A stretch of DNA of 64,000 nucleotides, from positions 806,001 to 870,000 of the forward strand of contig CAWACW010000011.1 in NCBI GenBank assembly GCA_963780635.1, in the 5' to 3' direction. The notes below the pieces were generated by a model. That model ran no database searches and had not been told where the DNA came from. It worked only from the letters and a program-made list of their open reading frames with translations. Position 1 is the first letter of the stretch. Every line of letters starts with the position of its first letter. This DNA is from DATEPR01 sp963780635 (GTDB lineage Bacteria > Actinomycetota > Actinomycetes > Mycobacteriales > Pseudonocardiaceae). Shown piece after piece: positions 1-7,769 of this stretch. The translations under genes were made by a program, and so were the position numbers.

Positions 1-1
1 C

Positions 2-715
2 ACTGTGGACGAGCAGGAGATCGTGCGGATCTCGCTGCGGTACGGGGTGCTGTCACGGTTCACGGCGTTCGTGGCCGTGGACCAGCGGGTGGTGAACGAG
101 GGTGGGCAGCAGCACCGGGTCACGCAGCCCGTGGAGCGACCGGACGGCTGGGCGGTGCCGTTGGCGGCACGGTTCGCGACGCCGCCCGCACCGCTGGCGA
201 CGCCGCCGGCACCGGCGGGCATGGCCGCGCCATCGGGCATGGTCGCGCCATCGGGCATGGTCGCGCCATCGGGCATGGTCGCATCGTCGGGCGTGGCCGC
301 GTCGGGCGTGGCCGCGCCATCGGGCGTGGCCGCGTCGGGCACGAGGAGGTCCGGCCGGGCCAAGATGGCCCGAGGCCCGAGGTACCGCTCGGCCGCGTCG
401 GTGTCGCTGATCCCGGAGTCCGTGCGCGAGTTCGTGACGGCGACGTCCCGGGAGCTGGCGAGACTGCAAGCCGACCCGGTGCCGGACCGAGTGCGCTGGC
501 TGGCGGAACTGGCGCGGCGGATCGACGAGCGATTGGCCGACTTCGCCCGCGACGGCCTACCGGAACCGGCGTTGGCACTGCTCCGGCAGTTGGCAGTGGA
601 GCTCGCGGTCCCATGCACCCCGAACGACGCACCGGAGGCCGACCGCCGCTGGCAGCGTGTGGCAACGACATTGGCCGCACTCACGGACAGATCGGCGACC
701 CCATTCTGGAAGTAG
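2..715 (+). CDS. VIT/VWA-domain protein, C-terminal part (5' end outside window)
   Basis: The reading frame is open from the window edge, so this is the last ~237 residues of a longer protein. The visible start reads ISLRYGVLSRFTAFVAVD, a segment I associate with the region after the von Willebrand A domain in actinobacterial VIT (inter-alpha-trypsin)/VWA proteins; the VIT and VWA domains would lie upstream. It is followed by a low-complexity Ala/Pro/Gly linker (about residues 55-115) built from APSGMV-type hexapeptides encoded by near-identical 18-bp repeats, then a ~100-residue mostly helical tail. No membrane segment is visible. The family is thought to act in adhesion or protein-protein interaction; the role here is unknown. 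The assignment rests on a short conserved segment, so confidence is moderate. Confidence 0.65.
   Translation, partial: TVDEQEIVRISLRYGVLSRFTAFVAVDQRVVNEGGQQHRVTQPVERPDGWAVPLAARFATPPAPLATPPAPAGMAAPSGMVAPSGMVAPSGMVASSGVAASGVAAPSGVAASGTRRSGRAKMARGPRYRSAASVSLIPESVREFVTATSRELARLQADPVPDRVRWLAELARRIDERLADFARDGLPEPALALLRQLAVELAVPCTPNDAPEADRRWQRVATTLAALTDRSATPFWK
222..342 (+). repeat. 18-bp in-frame coding repeat (APSGMV/ASGVA linker)
   Basis: Units resembling gccatcgggcatggtcgc repeat about five times and then decay into shorter gtcgggcgtggccgc units. All lie inside the VIT/VWA gene and keep its frame, so copy-number change would alter linker length without disrupting the protein. Confidence 0.8.
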
Positions 716-854
716 GACAGACAGCCCTGGCCGACGCGATGCCTGAAGTGCCCTGGCGGCAACCGCGCCGGCCGCTGCCTCACCGAGAGCCGAATTCCGG
801 ATTTGAAGCCGCCGGTCCTGACCCCGCCCATCCCGGTCGCACTATCGGGGACTG

Positions 855-1275
855 TTGAGTTGACCGCTGGGTGGTCGTCTGGTGGGGCTGGGTCCTGAGT
901 TGGCCGTTGGGTGGTCGTGTGGCGTGGCTGGCGACTGGTTGTGTTGGCCGTCGGGTGGTCGTCTGGTGGGGCTGGGTGCTGAGTTGGCCGTTGGGTGGTC
1001 GTGTGGCGTGGCTGGCGACTGGTTGTGTTGGCCGTCGGGTGGTCGTCTGGTGGGGCTGGGTGCTGAGTTGGCCGTTGGGTGGTCGTGTGGCGTGGCTGGC
1101 GACTGGTTGTGTTGGCCGTCGGGTGGTCGTCTGGTGGGGCTGGGTCCTGAGTTGGCCGTTGGGTGGTCGTGTGGCGTGGCTGGCGACTGGTTGTGTTGGC
1201 CGTCGGGTGGTCGTCTGGTGGGGCTGGGTCCTGAGTTGGCCGTGGTGGTCGTGTGGCGTGGCTGGCGACCCGCTG
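855..1275. repeat. 84-bp tandem array built from two diverged 42-bp half-units
   Basis: The string gtctggtggggctggg recurs at 877, 961, 1045 and 1129 with exact 84-bp spacing, and a degenerate fifth copy starts at 1213. Within each unit gttggccgt recurs 42 bp apart (899 and 941), so the array is a higher-order repeat of two half-unit types. The top strand is strongly G/T-rich with many GG/GGG runs. Because 84 is a multiple of three, long frames stay open on both strands; I regard these as by-products. It occupies the space between the convergent VIT/VWA gene and the DUF3060 gene. The rest of 716-1436 shows no gene. Confidence 0.9.
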
Positions 1276-1315
1276 AGTTGGCCACCGAATGGTCGCCTGG
1301 CGGTGCTCGGGCCGT

Positions 1316-1380
1316 GAGTCGGCCGTCGGATGGTCAACTCGCGGTGCCCGTGCGTGAGTTGGCCGTGGGACGGTCAACTC
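1316..1380. repeat. Two 40-bp-spaced dyads (GAGTTGGCC..GGTCAACTC)
   Basis: Positions 1356-1380 form an 11-bp-arm hairpin, gagttggccgt / acggtcaactc, with a 3-nt loop and one mismatch. A less perfect copy lies at 1316-1340. The left arm shares gagttggcc with the adjacent 84-bp array, suggesting common ancestry. Lying just past the 3' end of the minus-strand DUF3060 gene, they could serve as a terminator, but no clear T-tract follows. Confidence 0.6.
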
Positions 1381-1436
1381 GCGGTGAGCCTGCTTCGGCC
1401 GCGGGTGAACGTGTGCCACGCCCCGCGTGGGTCGCG

Positions 1437-2207
1437 TCAGGCGTGGGTGATTGCGTTGTGGGCGCCGGAGTTGTGGACCGTCGGCGCGTCGCCGGACGGG
1501 CCGCTCTGCCACGTGACCTTGTCGTCGGAGCCGGTGACCGTGATCGCGCCGACCGCTGCGACGTGCACCGTGTCGTCGCCGCCGGTGATCGACACCGCCG
1601 CGCACGTGCCGGTCAAGGTGACCGTCTTGTCGCTGCCGCTGATCGTCACGGTCCGGTTGCTGCACGCGTAGGTGCCCGCCGCGGTCACCGTGCCCGGCAC
1701 CACCGGAGCCGGCGGAGTCGCCGTCGAGCCGCCCGGCACCGTGCCGTGCGCGACCACGTTCGCCTTGCCTGCGTTCTCCACCTGCGGCTGGCCGCTGCCC
1801 CACGTCACGTGGTTGCCGTCGCCGGTCAGGTCGATCGCGCTGACGTCCGCCACCCGCACCGTGTTGGCATCGCCGGAGATGCTCAGCTGCTCACACGTGC
1901 CGACCAGCGTCACCGCGTTGCCGTCGCCCGCGATCAGCAGCCGGGATGTCGTCGAGCAGTTGTAGACGAGCCCGCTGGCGTGACTGCCGCTGATCGTGCC
2001 CGGCTGTACCGCGGCCCCGGCGGGGTCGTCGTCCGTGGTGTCACTGCCGCCGGGTTCGTCCGCGGTGGTGGTCGGCGCGGCGACAACACCGGGAGTTGTC
2101 GTCGGGACCGGCGTGGACGTGCGCGCCGCGACCGGTTGCGGGGTGGCCTGGCTCGACCCGCACGCGGCGACGGCCATCACCGCCGCCCCCGCGCACGTCG
2201 CCACCAT
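1437..2207 (-). CDS. DUF3060-domain lipoprotein
   Basis: Predicted 256-residue exported lipoprotein. The chosen ATG at 2207 gives a signal peptide with a Cys lipobox (AVMAVAAC, Cys about residue 17) and is preceded by AGGGG 5 nt upstream; the longer open frame to 2363 lacks these. A Thr/Pro-rich linker follows, then two DUF3060-like repeats (about residues 75-150 and 170-255) made of short beta segments such as VTISGSDKTVTLTGTC and LSISGDANTVRVADV, each with paired Cys. The domain probably folds as a small beta-solenoid on the outer face of the membrane; its function is unknown. It is monocistronic between a repeat array and the monooxygenase gene, on the same strand as the latter. Confidence 0.8.
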   Translation of the reverse strand: MVATCAGAAVMAVAACGSSQATPQPVAARTSTPVPTTTPGVVAAPTTTADEPGGSDTTDDDPAGAAVQPGTISGSHASGLVYNCSTTSRLLIAGDGNAVTLVGTCEQLSISGDANTVRVADVSAIDLTGDGNHVTWGSGQPQVENAGKANVVAHGTVPGGSTATPPAPVVPGTVTAAGTYACSNRTVTISGSDKTVTLTGTCAAVSITGGDDTVHVAAVGAITVTGSDDKVTWQSGPSGDAPTVHNSGAHNAITHA

Positions 2208-2316
2208 CAGTCCCCTGACGAACTCGTACACGTCGTTGCCCCTCGCTCCGGTGTGTGCGCCTGTAGGGCCAATGTGCCACGCCGCAGCGAAACGGCTGTC
2301 AAACAAAGGGAAAACG

Positions 2317-3867
2317 TCAGCGCTGACCGTGGTCAGTTGCCAGTTGGCGGGCACTCGGCGCACCGAACCAACGCTGCGCCGCGGCGCGCAGGCCGGCAGC
2401 GTCCGGCGTGTCGCTCGCCCAGGCCACGTAGCAGTCCGGCCGCAGCAACAGCGCCGCGGGCGCGTCGGGTTGTGGGCGCGCCCGGACGACGTCGACCCGG
2501 TCGCCCCACTCGGTCACGGCCGAGGTCGCCCAGCCGTCGGCGGTCAGGTCGAGCAGCAGCGGTCGTGCCGTCGTGGTCAGTTCGGCCAGCCGGACCGTGC
2601 CGTGCTCGGTGGCCAGGTCCAGATCGGGCGCGAACCGGCCCGCCAGCGGGTGTGGTCCTAGGTCGTACCGGAGGTCGCTGCCCGCGAACAGCTCAGCAAG
2701 CCGCTGGACGGTCTGGCGGTCCTGCAGCAACTCGTCGAACAGCGTGCGCAGCGCCGTGACACCACCGCCCGGCGCGATCAGCGCGTCCTGCGCGTGCGTG
2801 TTGACCACCATCCGGTCGGCTGCCTGCCTGCGTTCCGGTTCGTACGTGTCCAGCAACGTCGCAGGCGCGGTGCGACCGACTACAGCGGCGAGTTTCCAGG
2901 CCAGGTTGGCCGCGTCCTGCATGCCGAGGTTCAGGCCCAGCCCACCGCCCGCGTAGATGTGCGCCGCGTCGCCGAGCAGGAACACGCGGCCGTCCCGGAA
3001 CCGTTGCGCGACCCGCGTGTTGCTGACCAGCCTGCGCAGGATGTGCGGCCCCGGCCCGGTCGGCGGCTCGATCGGCACGTCCGCGTCGAGCACCCGCCGG
3101 ATGCTGGCGCGCAGCTCGGCCAGCGTCAGGGGGCCGTCGACGGCAGGCCGGTCCCATTCCGACGTGACGACGGTCGGTGCCTGGCCGGGCAGCGGCGCCC
3201 AGCCGAACCCGCCGGTCTCGGTCCGGATCGGCAGGAACGGCCGCACGGGACCGAAACCGGGCACCCGCAGCGAGCCCGTGGCCGGCTCGACCCACTCCGG
3301 GGGCACCGAGACGTGCGCCATGCGCTTGGTCACCCGGTCGTGCGTGACACCGGGAAACCCGATGCCGGACAGCTTCCGCGTCGTACTGTGCGCGCCGTCG
3401 GCCCCGACGACGTACGCCGTGCGCAGCTGGTAGATGCCCTCCGGGCCCGCGATGTCGAGCGTGACCGCGTCCGGAGTCCGGGTCAGCCCGACCAGTTCGT
3501 GTCCGGGCCGGATCCGCACGCCCAGCTCACCGGCCCGCTCCGCCAGGAGCTTGACCAGCCGTTGCTGTGGGATGGGCAGCGTGTAGAGCGGGCTGTGCTC
3601 CAGCAGGCTCAGGTTCAGTGCCAGGCCGCCGAACATGAAGTACGCGCTGTTGGGCACCGCAGGTCCCGGCGTACCGCTGAGCCGTTCGTAGAGGCCACGC
3701 CGGTCGATCAGCTGCACGATCTGCCCGACCAGGCCGTTGGCCTTCGCTGCACCGCTCGGCTCGGGCAGCCGCTCCAGCACGATCGGCCGCAGCCCGGCCA
3801 GCCCCAGCTCACAGGCCAGCATCAGCCCGTTCGGGCCACCGCCGACGATCACCACATCAGCGGGCAT
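2317..3867 (-). CDS. FAD-dependent aromatic monooxygenase (PHBH/Rox-type)
   Basis: A 516-residue class A flavoprotein monooxygenase, predicted to hydroxylate an aromatic or polyketide-like substrate using NAD(P)H and O2. Three FAD/NADPH motifs are present: GGGPNG at residues 9-14, GADGAHS at about 155-161, and FLLGDAAHIYAGGG at 297-310. The ~120-residue C-terminal extension suggests the thioredoxin-like domain of rifampicin/tetracycline-type monooxygenases (RIFMO/Rox, PgaE family). It overlaps the 3' end of the upstream TetR gene by 11 bp and has its own AAGGAG ribosome site inside that gene, so the two are co-transcribed and probably coupled. The context fits inducible detoxification of an aromatic compound or antibiotic; the substrate cannot be read from sequence. 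Confidence 0.88.
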   Translation of the reverse strand: MPADVVIVGGGPNGLMLACELGLAGLRPIVLERLPEPSGAAKANGLVGQIVQLIDRRGLYERLSGTPGPAVPNSAYFMFGGLALNLSLLEHSPLYTLPIPQQRLVKLLAERAGELGVRIRPGHELVGLTRTPDAVTLDIAGPEGIYQLRTAYVVGADGAHSTTRKLSGIGFPGVTHDRVTKRMAHVSVPPEWVEPATGSLRVPGFGPVRPFLPIRTETGGFGWAPLPGQAPTVVTSEWDRPAVDGPLTLAELRASIRRVLDADVPIEPPTGPGPHILRRLVSNTRVAQRFRDGRVFLLGDAAHIYAGGGLGLNLGMQDAANLAWKLAAVVGRTAPATLLDTYEPERRQAADRMVVNTHAQDALIAPGGGVTALRTLFDELLQDRQTVQRLAELFAGSDLRYDLGPHPLAGRFAPDLDLATEHGTVRLAELTTTARPLLLDLTADGWATSAVTEWGDRVDVVRARPQPDAPAALLLRPDCYVAWASDTPDAAGLRAAAQRWFGAPSARQLATDHGQR

Positions 3868-4480
3868 CGCGTGCTCCTTCGGGAGAGTGCGCGGGCAGAC
3901 CTGCGGCGATCCGCGCGAACACCTCGCGCAGCACCGGTCCGATGGGGATCGGTTGGGGGGCGTGCAGACACTGCTCGACGGCGACCGACGTGCCCGCGCC
4001 GACGACGGCGGCCACCAGCGTCGGGTACACGTCGGTCGCCACGTCGGTGCCGGTGCGCTCGGCGATCGCGGCCGCGAGTGCGACCCTGGCCGTCGCGTCG
4101 GCCTTGAGGACCTCGCCGTGCAGCGCGGGCTCGGCGAGCAGCCGTCGTAGTGCCGCCTGCGAGCGGCTGTCCCGGACCGAGCCGTCGGCGACGGCGTACT
4201 CGCTGTGCACCGCGGCCAGGATCGCGTCCCACAGCGGTTCGTCCGCCGGGCGTGCGCGCAGCTCGTCGGCGATGCGCCGGGTGCGTTCCAGGTGGGTGGC
4301 CGCGACGGCCGCGGCCTTGCTGGCGAAGTAGTTGCGGAACGTGCGTGGTGAGACGTCCGCGGCGGCCGCGATGTCGTCCACGGTCACGGCGGCCCAGCCG
4401 CGCTCCAGGCACAGCCGGATCGCCGCCAGGCCGAGCGCGGCGCGGGTCTCCCGCTTCTTGCGCTCCCGGAGCCCTGTCAT
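3857..4480 (-). CDS. TetR-family regulator of the adjacent monooxygenase
   Basis: A 207-residue repressor with an N-terminal helix-turn-helix (VTVDDIAAAADVSPRTFRNY, about residues 32-51) and a ligand-binding C-terminal domain that ends ARIAAGLPAHSPEG. The ATG at 4480 is chosen because the domain starts here (MTGLRERKKRET); the frame upstream runs antisense to another gene. It is the first gene of a two-gene operon with the FAD monooxygenase, overlapping its start. A local monooxygenase repressor released by substrate is the usual arrangement; that is inference. Confidence 0.87.
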   Translation of the reverse strand: MTGLRERKKRETRAALGLAAIRLCLERGWAAVTVDDIAAAADVSPRTFRNYFASKAAAVAATHLERTRRIADELRARPADEPLWDAILAAVHSEYAVADGSVRDSRSQAALRRLLAEPALHGEVLKADATARVALAAAIAERTGTDVATDVYPTLVAAVVGAGTSVAVEQCLHAPQPIPIGPVLREVFARIAAGLPAHSPEGARDAR

Positions 4481-4520
4481 CGCACCACCGTAGCGAATCT
4501 TGCCAGGATTGCAAAGATGC

Positions 4521-4543
4521 CACTTCGGCAAAATTCGGAAGTG
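4521..4543. promoter_or_regulatory. Candidate TetR operator between divergent genes
   Basis: An inverted repeat CACTTC-N11-GAAGTG lies in the 171-bp divergent space between the TetR/monooxygenase operon and the STAS-ATPase gene. The surrounding sequence is A/T-richer than its neighbours (ttgcaaagatg, gcaaaattc), as expected for a promoter/operator. The assignment is by symmetry and position only. Confidence 0.4.
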
Positions 4544-4608
4544 CAACCCGCGTCGATCGGGGTACCCCGGTAGCGGGCTCGCATCGCGACTACGTGAGGG
4601 AGGGCGGC

Positions 4609-4659
4609 GTGACCAACAGGACTCGCGCCGTTCTGACGGCGGTGAACCACCATGCGTGA
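4609..4659 (+). CDS. Possible 16-aa leader ORF overlapping the STAS-ATPase start
   Basis: GTG at 4609 follows a strong GGGAGGG site and encodes VTNRTRAVLTAVNHHA, stopping at 4657-4659, inside the first codons of the next gene (ATG 4652). The downstream ATG has only a weak ribosome site, so its translation may depend on ribosomes terminating here. It could equally be chance. Too short to assess by composition. Confidence 0.35.
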   Translation: MTNRTRAVLTAVNHHA

Positions 4660-5404
4660 CCTGCGCTGGCACCACGAGACCGTGCAGGGGTGCCTGGTCG
4701 CCAGCCCCGACGGCGACCTGAATGCCGAGACCTACCGGGAGTTCCGGGACGGCATCGTCAAGGCCGCCGTCGAGCAGCCGCGCGCGATCGTGGTGGTACT
4801 CGACGGCCTGCGGTCGGCTTCCGCGACCGGACTGGCCGCGCTCTCGTCGGCCTGGATGATCGTGAGCGACTGGCCGAGCGTGCCGATCATCGCGGTCGCC
4901 GGGGATCCGGCGCTGCGTGCCGATGTGCGCGGCGGTCCGGTCGGCAGGCACGTGCCGGTGTGCGCCGACCTGCCCGGCGCGCTGGCGATAGCGGACCATC
5001 GGCCACCGCAGCGGCGGGCCGACGTCGCCCTCGTCGCCGATGCGGCCAGCTCGCGGCAGGCCAGAGCATTCGTCCGGGCGACCTGCCTGCGGTGGCAAGT
5101 GGCCGACAAGTCGCTGGACGCCGAAGAGGTAGCCACCGAACTGGTGGAGAACTCGATCATCCACGCCAGTTCGGACCTGCGGCTGCGGCTGGAACTGCGG
5201 GACGGCGTGCTCACGGTCGCGGTGAGCGACGACGATGCCCACGAAGCCGTACTACACGAGCCGAAGGCGGGCCAACCGCTGATGGGCGGCCTGCTGCTGG
5301 TGGCCCAGTTGGCCAGGGTCTGGGGCTGCGCGCCGAGAATGTCCGGCGGCAAGGTCGTCTGGGCAGTGCTCGCGGCCGTCGAGGGCTACCCGCTGACGAC
5401 CTGA
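4652..5404 (+). CDS. STAS - HATPase fusion (anti-sigma antagonist / anti-sigma-kinase-like)
   Basis: A 250-residue fusion. Residues ~1-105 resemble a STAS (anti-sigma-antagonist) domain: VQGCLVASPDGDLNAETY, then the strand IVVVLDGL and SATGLAAL, which sits where the phosphorylatable Ser of SpoIIAA/RsbV lies. Residues ~125-245 resemble an RsbW/SpoIIAB-type GHKL ATPase: the N-box reads ATELVENSIIHA and a Gly-containing stretch (LMGGLLLVAQLARVWG) follows. Normally these are separate partner proteins of a sigma-factor switch; having both in one chain is a regulator-like design. No sigma gene is adjacent. ATG 4652 directly follows an in-frame stop, so the start is fixed unless internal. Confidence 0.75.
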   Translation: MRDLRWHHETVQGCLVASPDGDLNAETYREFRDGIVKAAVEQPRAIVVVLDGLRSASATGLAALSSAWMIVSDWPSVPIIAVAGDPALRADVRGGPVGRHVPVCADLPGALAIADHRPPQRRADVALVADAASSRQARAFVRATCLRWQVADKSLDAEEVATELVENSIIHASSDLRLRLELRDGVLTVAVSDDDAHEAVLHEPKAGQPLMGGLLLVAQLARVWGCAPRMSGGKVVWAVLAAVEGYPLTT

Positions 5405-5671
5405 CCGTCCGCTTGGGACGAGTAGCCGGACGTATCCGGCAAGGAGCGCTCGCGGCCAACGGCCGGCCACCCGGCAACGCGCGCAGGGCCGAGCGGGTTC
5501 GTTCGTCCCGCGGCACGCGAAGCGGCCGCACCGCTGGGCGGGGGCCGCGATCTCGCCACGGTATCCGGTCTACTGTCCGGTGCGGACGCCGTCCGCCAGC
5601 ACGGCATCGTCTGACGAGCGGCCGCACGAGTAATCGGGTTTCGTTATCGCCGAAGGGAACCGACACAGCAC

Positions 5672-6421
5672 ATGGGTGCCATCAACGTCACCGTTGACCA
5701 GGGCGTCGCGACGATCACGCTGGACGTGCCCGCCACGCGCAACGCGCTCAACCCGGCCACCTCCCGGGAGCTGATCAGTGCGTGCGACGAGATCGACGCC
5801 GACGACTCGATCGGCGCGGCCGTCGTCACCGGGGCCAACGCGACGTTCTGTTCGGGTGCCGAGCGCGATGTGCTGGCCAGGGCGGGCGAGGACCCTGCCG
5901 AACCCGACCGGTACGGCGAACTCGGTGCTGTCTACGACGCGTTCGTCCGGGTGGGCAACCTGACCGTGCCGACGATCGCGGCCGTCCGCGGTGCCGCCGT
6001 GGGCGCCGGCGTGAACCTGATGCTGGCCACCGATCTGCGGGTCGTCGCGGCGGACGCCCGGATCATCGCGGGCTTCCTGCGCATCGGTCTGCACCCGGGC
6101 GGCGGGCACTTCACGTTGCTGGGCAGGCTCGCCGGCCGGGAGGCTGCCGCGGCGATCAGCGTGTTCGGCAGCGAGGTGTCCGGCACGCGGGCCGTCGAGC
6201 TCGGCCTGGCGTGGGAGGCGACGGCCGCCGATGACGTGCTGCCGCGCGCACTGGACCTGGCGCGTGGCCCGGCGAAGGACCCCGAACTGGCCCGCAAGGC
6301 GATCACGTCGCTGCGCCGCGAGCTGGACGCACCCGGTCTGTCCTGGCCGGTCGCGGTGGAGATGGAACGCGGTACGCAGATGTGGTCGCTGCGCCGCCGG
6401 AACGTCGGCGGCCGAGGGTAA
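5672..6421 (+). CDS. Enoyl-CoA hydratase/isomerase family protein lacking canonical Glu pair
   Basis: A 249-residue crotonase-fold protein. The fold signatures are present: VATITLDVPATRNALN near the N-terminus, an oxyanion-hole region around FCSGAERD, and RGAAVGAGVNLMLATDLRV followed by IGLHPGGG. In hydratases the two catalytic Glu lie in GGGCEL and PEVxLG; here the equivalents read GAGVNL (Asn) and GFLRIGL (no Glu). A different crotonase-family activity (isomerase, hydrolase, decarboxylase) is therefore more likely than hydration. It is followed immediately by a hairpin element and convergent with the GntR gene. Confidence 0.8.
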   Translation: MGAINVTVDQGVATITLDVPATRNALNPATSRELISACDEIDADDSIGAAVVTGANATFCSGAERDVLARAGEDPAEPDRYGELGAVYDAFVRVGNLTVPTIAAVRGAAVGAGVNLMLATDLRVVAADARIIAGFLRIGLHPGGGHFTLLGRLAGREAAAAISVFGSEVSGTRAVELGLAWEATAADDVLPRALDLARGPAKDPELARKAITSLRRELDAPGLSWPVAVEMERGTQMWSLRRRNVGGRG

Positions 6422-6581
6422 GAGCCGCTAACCCAATAACTGTTCGGCTCGCGTCGTCCAGGCACGCCACTGCGGCGTTGTCGTCGGCCCCGGTACAACA
6501 GCGGTACCAGGGCCTCCTCCGTCTTGCAGCCGGCGCACCTGGACGCCGCTGCCTGATCGAACGCCATTGTGTTAGCAGCTC
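6422..6581. repeat. MITE-like hairpin element, long form (160 bp)
   Basis: The ends are inverted repeats: gagccgctaacccaataac at the left and, read on the other strand at the right, gagctgctaacacaatgg. The interior contains a second, nested inverted repeat (gtccaggcacgcc and ggcgcacctggac). It abuts the stop codon of the enoyl-CoA hydratase gene and ends 7 bp from the stop of the convergent GntR gene. Shorter relatives occur at 35891-35949 and 38085-38112. No transposase is encoded. Confidence 0.7.
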
Positions 6582-6587
6582 CAAAGC

Positions 6588-7295
6588 CTACTTGCCGTCG
6601 TCCTGGGCCGCCTGGCCCTTCGCCTCGCTGTGCAGGACCTTGATCGACTCGAGCGTCACGCCACGGTGCTCGGCCATCGTCTTGTTGACAGCGGCCACGT
6701 CCCGGTCCTCGTAGGCCCGCATGAGCGCGTTGTGGTGGTCCTGCAGCAGCGACTTGGGCACCCGCGCGTACGCCGTGGTGCCCTGGTAGCGGGATGCCGC
6801 ATCCCACAGGTGGGTGATGAACCGGACGAGGTGCTCGCTGCCGGAGCGCCGGAACGGGATGAAGTGGAAGGTCCGGTTCGCCTCGGCGAACACATCGTTG
6901 TGCTCGGCCACCGCGGCGACCATCCGGGTGTTCAGCTCGCGCATCTGCTCCAGGTCGGCGTCGGTCAGCTTCGGCATCGCGATCCGGTTCGCCTCGTCCT
7001 CCAGGACCTGCCGCCAGTGGTAGATGTCCTCGATGTCCTCGGTGGACAGTTCGGCGACGAAGAATCCCACCCGCGGAATGCGTTTGACCTGGCCGACGGC
7101 CTCCAGTGCGGCGAGCGCCTCACGCACGGGAATGTGGGAGACGCCGAGGTCCTCGGCCAGCCGGGCAGGGGAGAGGCGGGTGCCGGGCGCCAGCTCACCG
7201 GAGGCGATGGCGCGCACCAGGTTGCGAACGACGAAGTCCTGCAGCCCGTCGGGCCGCGACTCGGTGGTCACGATGGAGGACGTTCTGGCGGCCAT
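6588..7295 (-). CDS. GntR/FadR-family (FCD) regulator
   Basis: A 235-residue regulator. The winged helix (about residues 20-88) shows GTRLSPARLAEDLGVSHIPV followed by REALAALEAVGQVKRI. The C-terminal all-helical FCD effector domain (about 95-225) contains the metal/ligand-binding pattern with RTFHF and DHHNALMRA. ATG 7295 is preceded by AGGAGGG. FCD members commonly sense acyl-CoA or organic acids; the effector here is unknown. Convergent with the enoyl-CoA hydratase gene and divergent from a decayed P450 fragment, which may once have been its target. Confidence 0.88.
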   Translation of the reverse strand: MAARTSSIVTTESRPDGLQDFVVRNLVRAIASGELAPGTRLSPARLAEDLGVSHIPVREALAALEAVGQVKRIPRVGFFVAELSTEDIEDIYHWRQVLEDEANRIAMPKLTDADLEQMRELNTRMVAAVAEHNDVFAEANRTFHFIPFRRSGSEHLVRFITHLWDAASRYQGTTAYARVPKSLLQDHHNALMRAYEDRDVAAVNKTMAEHRGVTLESIKVLHSEAKGQAAQDDGK

Positions 7296-7530
7296 GGTCC
7301 CTCCTGGGGTCGCCCCGCGTGGCGCACGAGAGCGTCAGTACGGGAGACAGCGAAAGTGCCCGGTGATCGGCGCTGGGTAACCGTCCGGTCGCCGGATGCC
7401 GACCCTCGGCGGCGTATCGGCGGCCGCGCCCGGGTCGCGGCGGACGATGCGGGTGGCCCTTCGCGTGATCAGCAGAAGCTGCCATCGAATATATCATCTA
7501 TGCCGATGGCGATCGCCCGAGGAGGCAGCC

Positions 7531-7691
7531 GTGGATCTCCCGTCGTTCCCGCTGGCCTGCGATCCGCACCCGGCGAGGACGCCGAGCGGGTCACCAGCGA
7601 ACTGACGATGCCCGGTGTCGGCCATCCGATGCTGCCGCCGACGCCCGCGGATCGACGCGATGCTCGGCGGATGGGTTCACCGGCGGGCTAA
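7531..7691 (+). pseudogene. Cytochrome P450 N-terminal remnant
   Basis: GTG 7531, preceded by GAGGAGG, begins VDLPSFPLACDPHPA, resembling the N-terminus of bacterial CYP105/107-type P450s. After a frame change the text continues LRSAPGEDAERVTSELTMPG and then DRRDARRMGSP, matching the usual LR..PV.RVT.P.G and DARRML elements. Nothing further of a P450 (no I-helix, ExxR or haem Cys region) follows, so this is a truncated, frameshifted relic of about 160 bp. Recognised by eye only. The surrounding space 7296-7769 shows no other gene; an A/T-rich patch (aatatatcat near 7485) may be the GntR promoter/operator. Confidence 0.4.
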
Positions 7692-7726
7692 TCCGAGCCC
7701 GTTGTGACGGCTGCCACTATTTGCAC

Positions 7727-7746
7727 CGGTCGTTCTCAAAAGGTAC
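7727..7746. promoter_or_regulatory. Candidate TetR operator, site 1
   Basis: cggtcgttctcaaaaggtac lies 24 bp before the TetR start. A closely similar sequence (site 2, 8368-8387) lies before the SDR gene. The shared core CGTTCYCAAAAGGWMY in front of both genes suggests one regulator controls itself and the SDR. Confidence 0.5.
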
Positions 7747-7769
7747 TGTCGACTGCGGAGGAGGCCGAG

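Noticed and set aside
855..2759. Long frames over the 84-bp array (plus strand to 2759; minus strand 780-1337)
   Set aside because: They are open only because 84 is a multiple of three; the plus-strand frame continues antisense through the DUF3060 and monooxygenase genes with no ribosome site.
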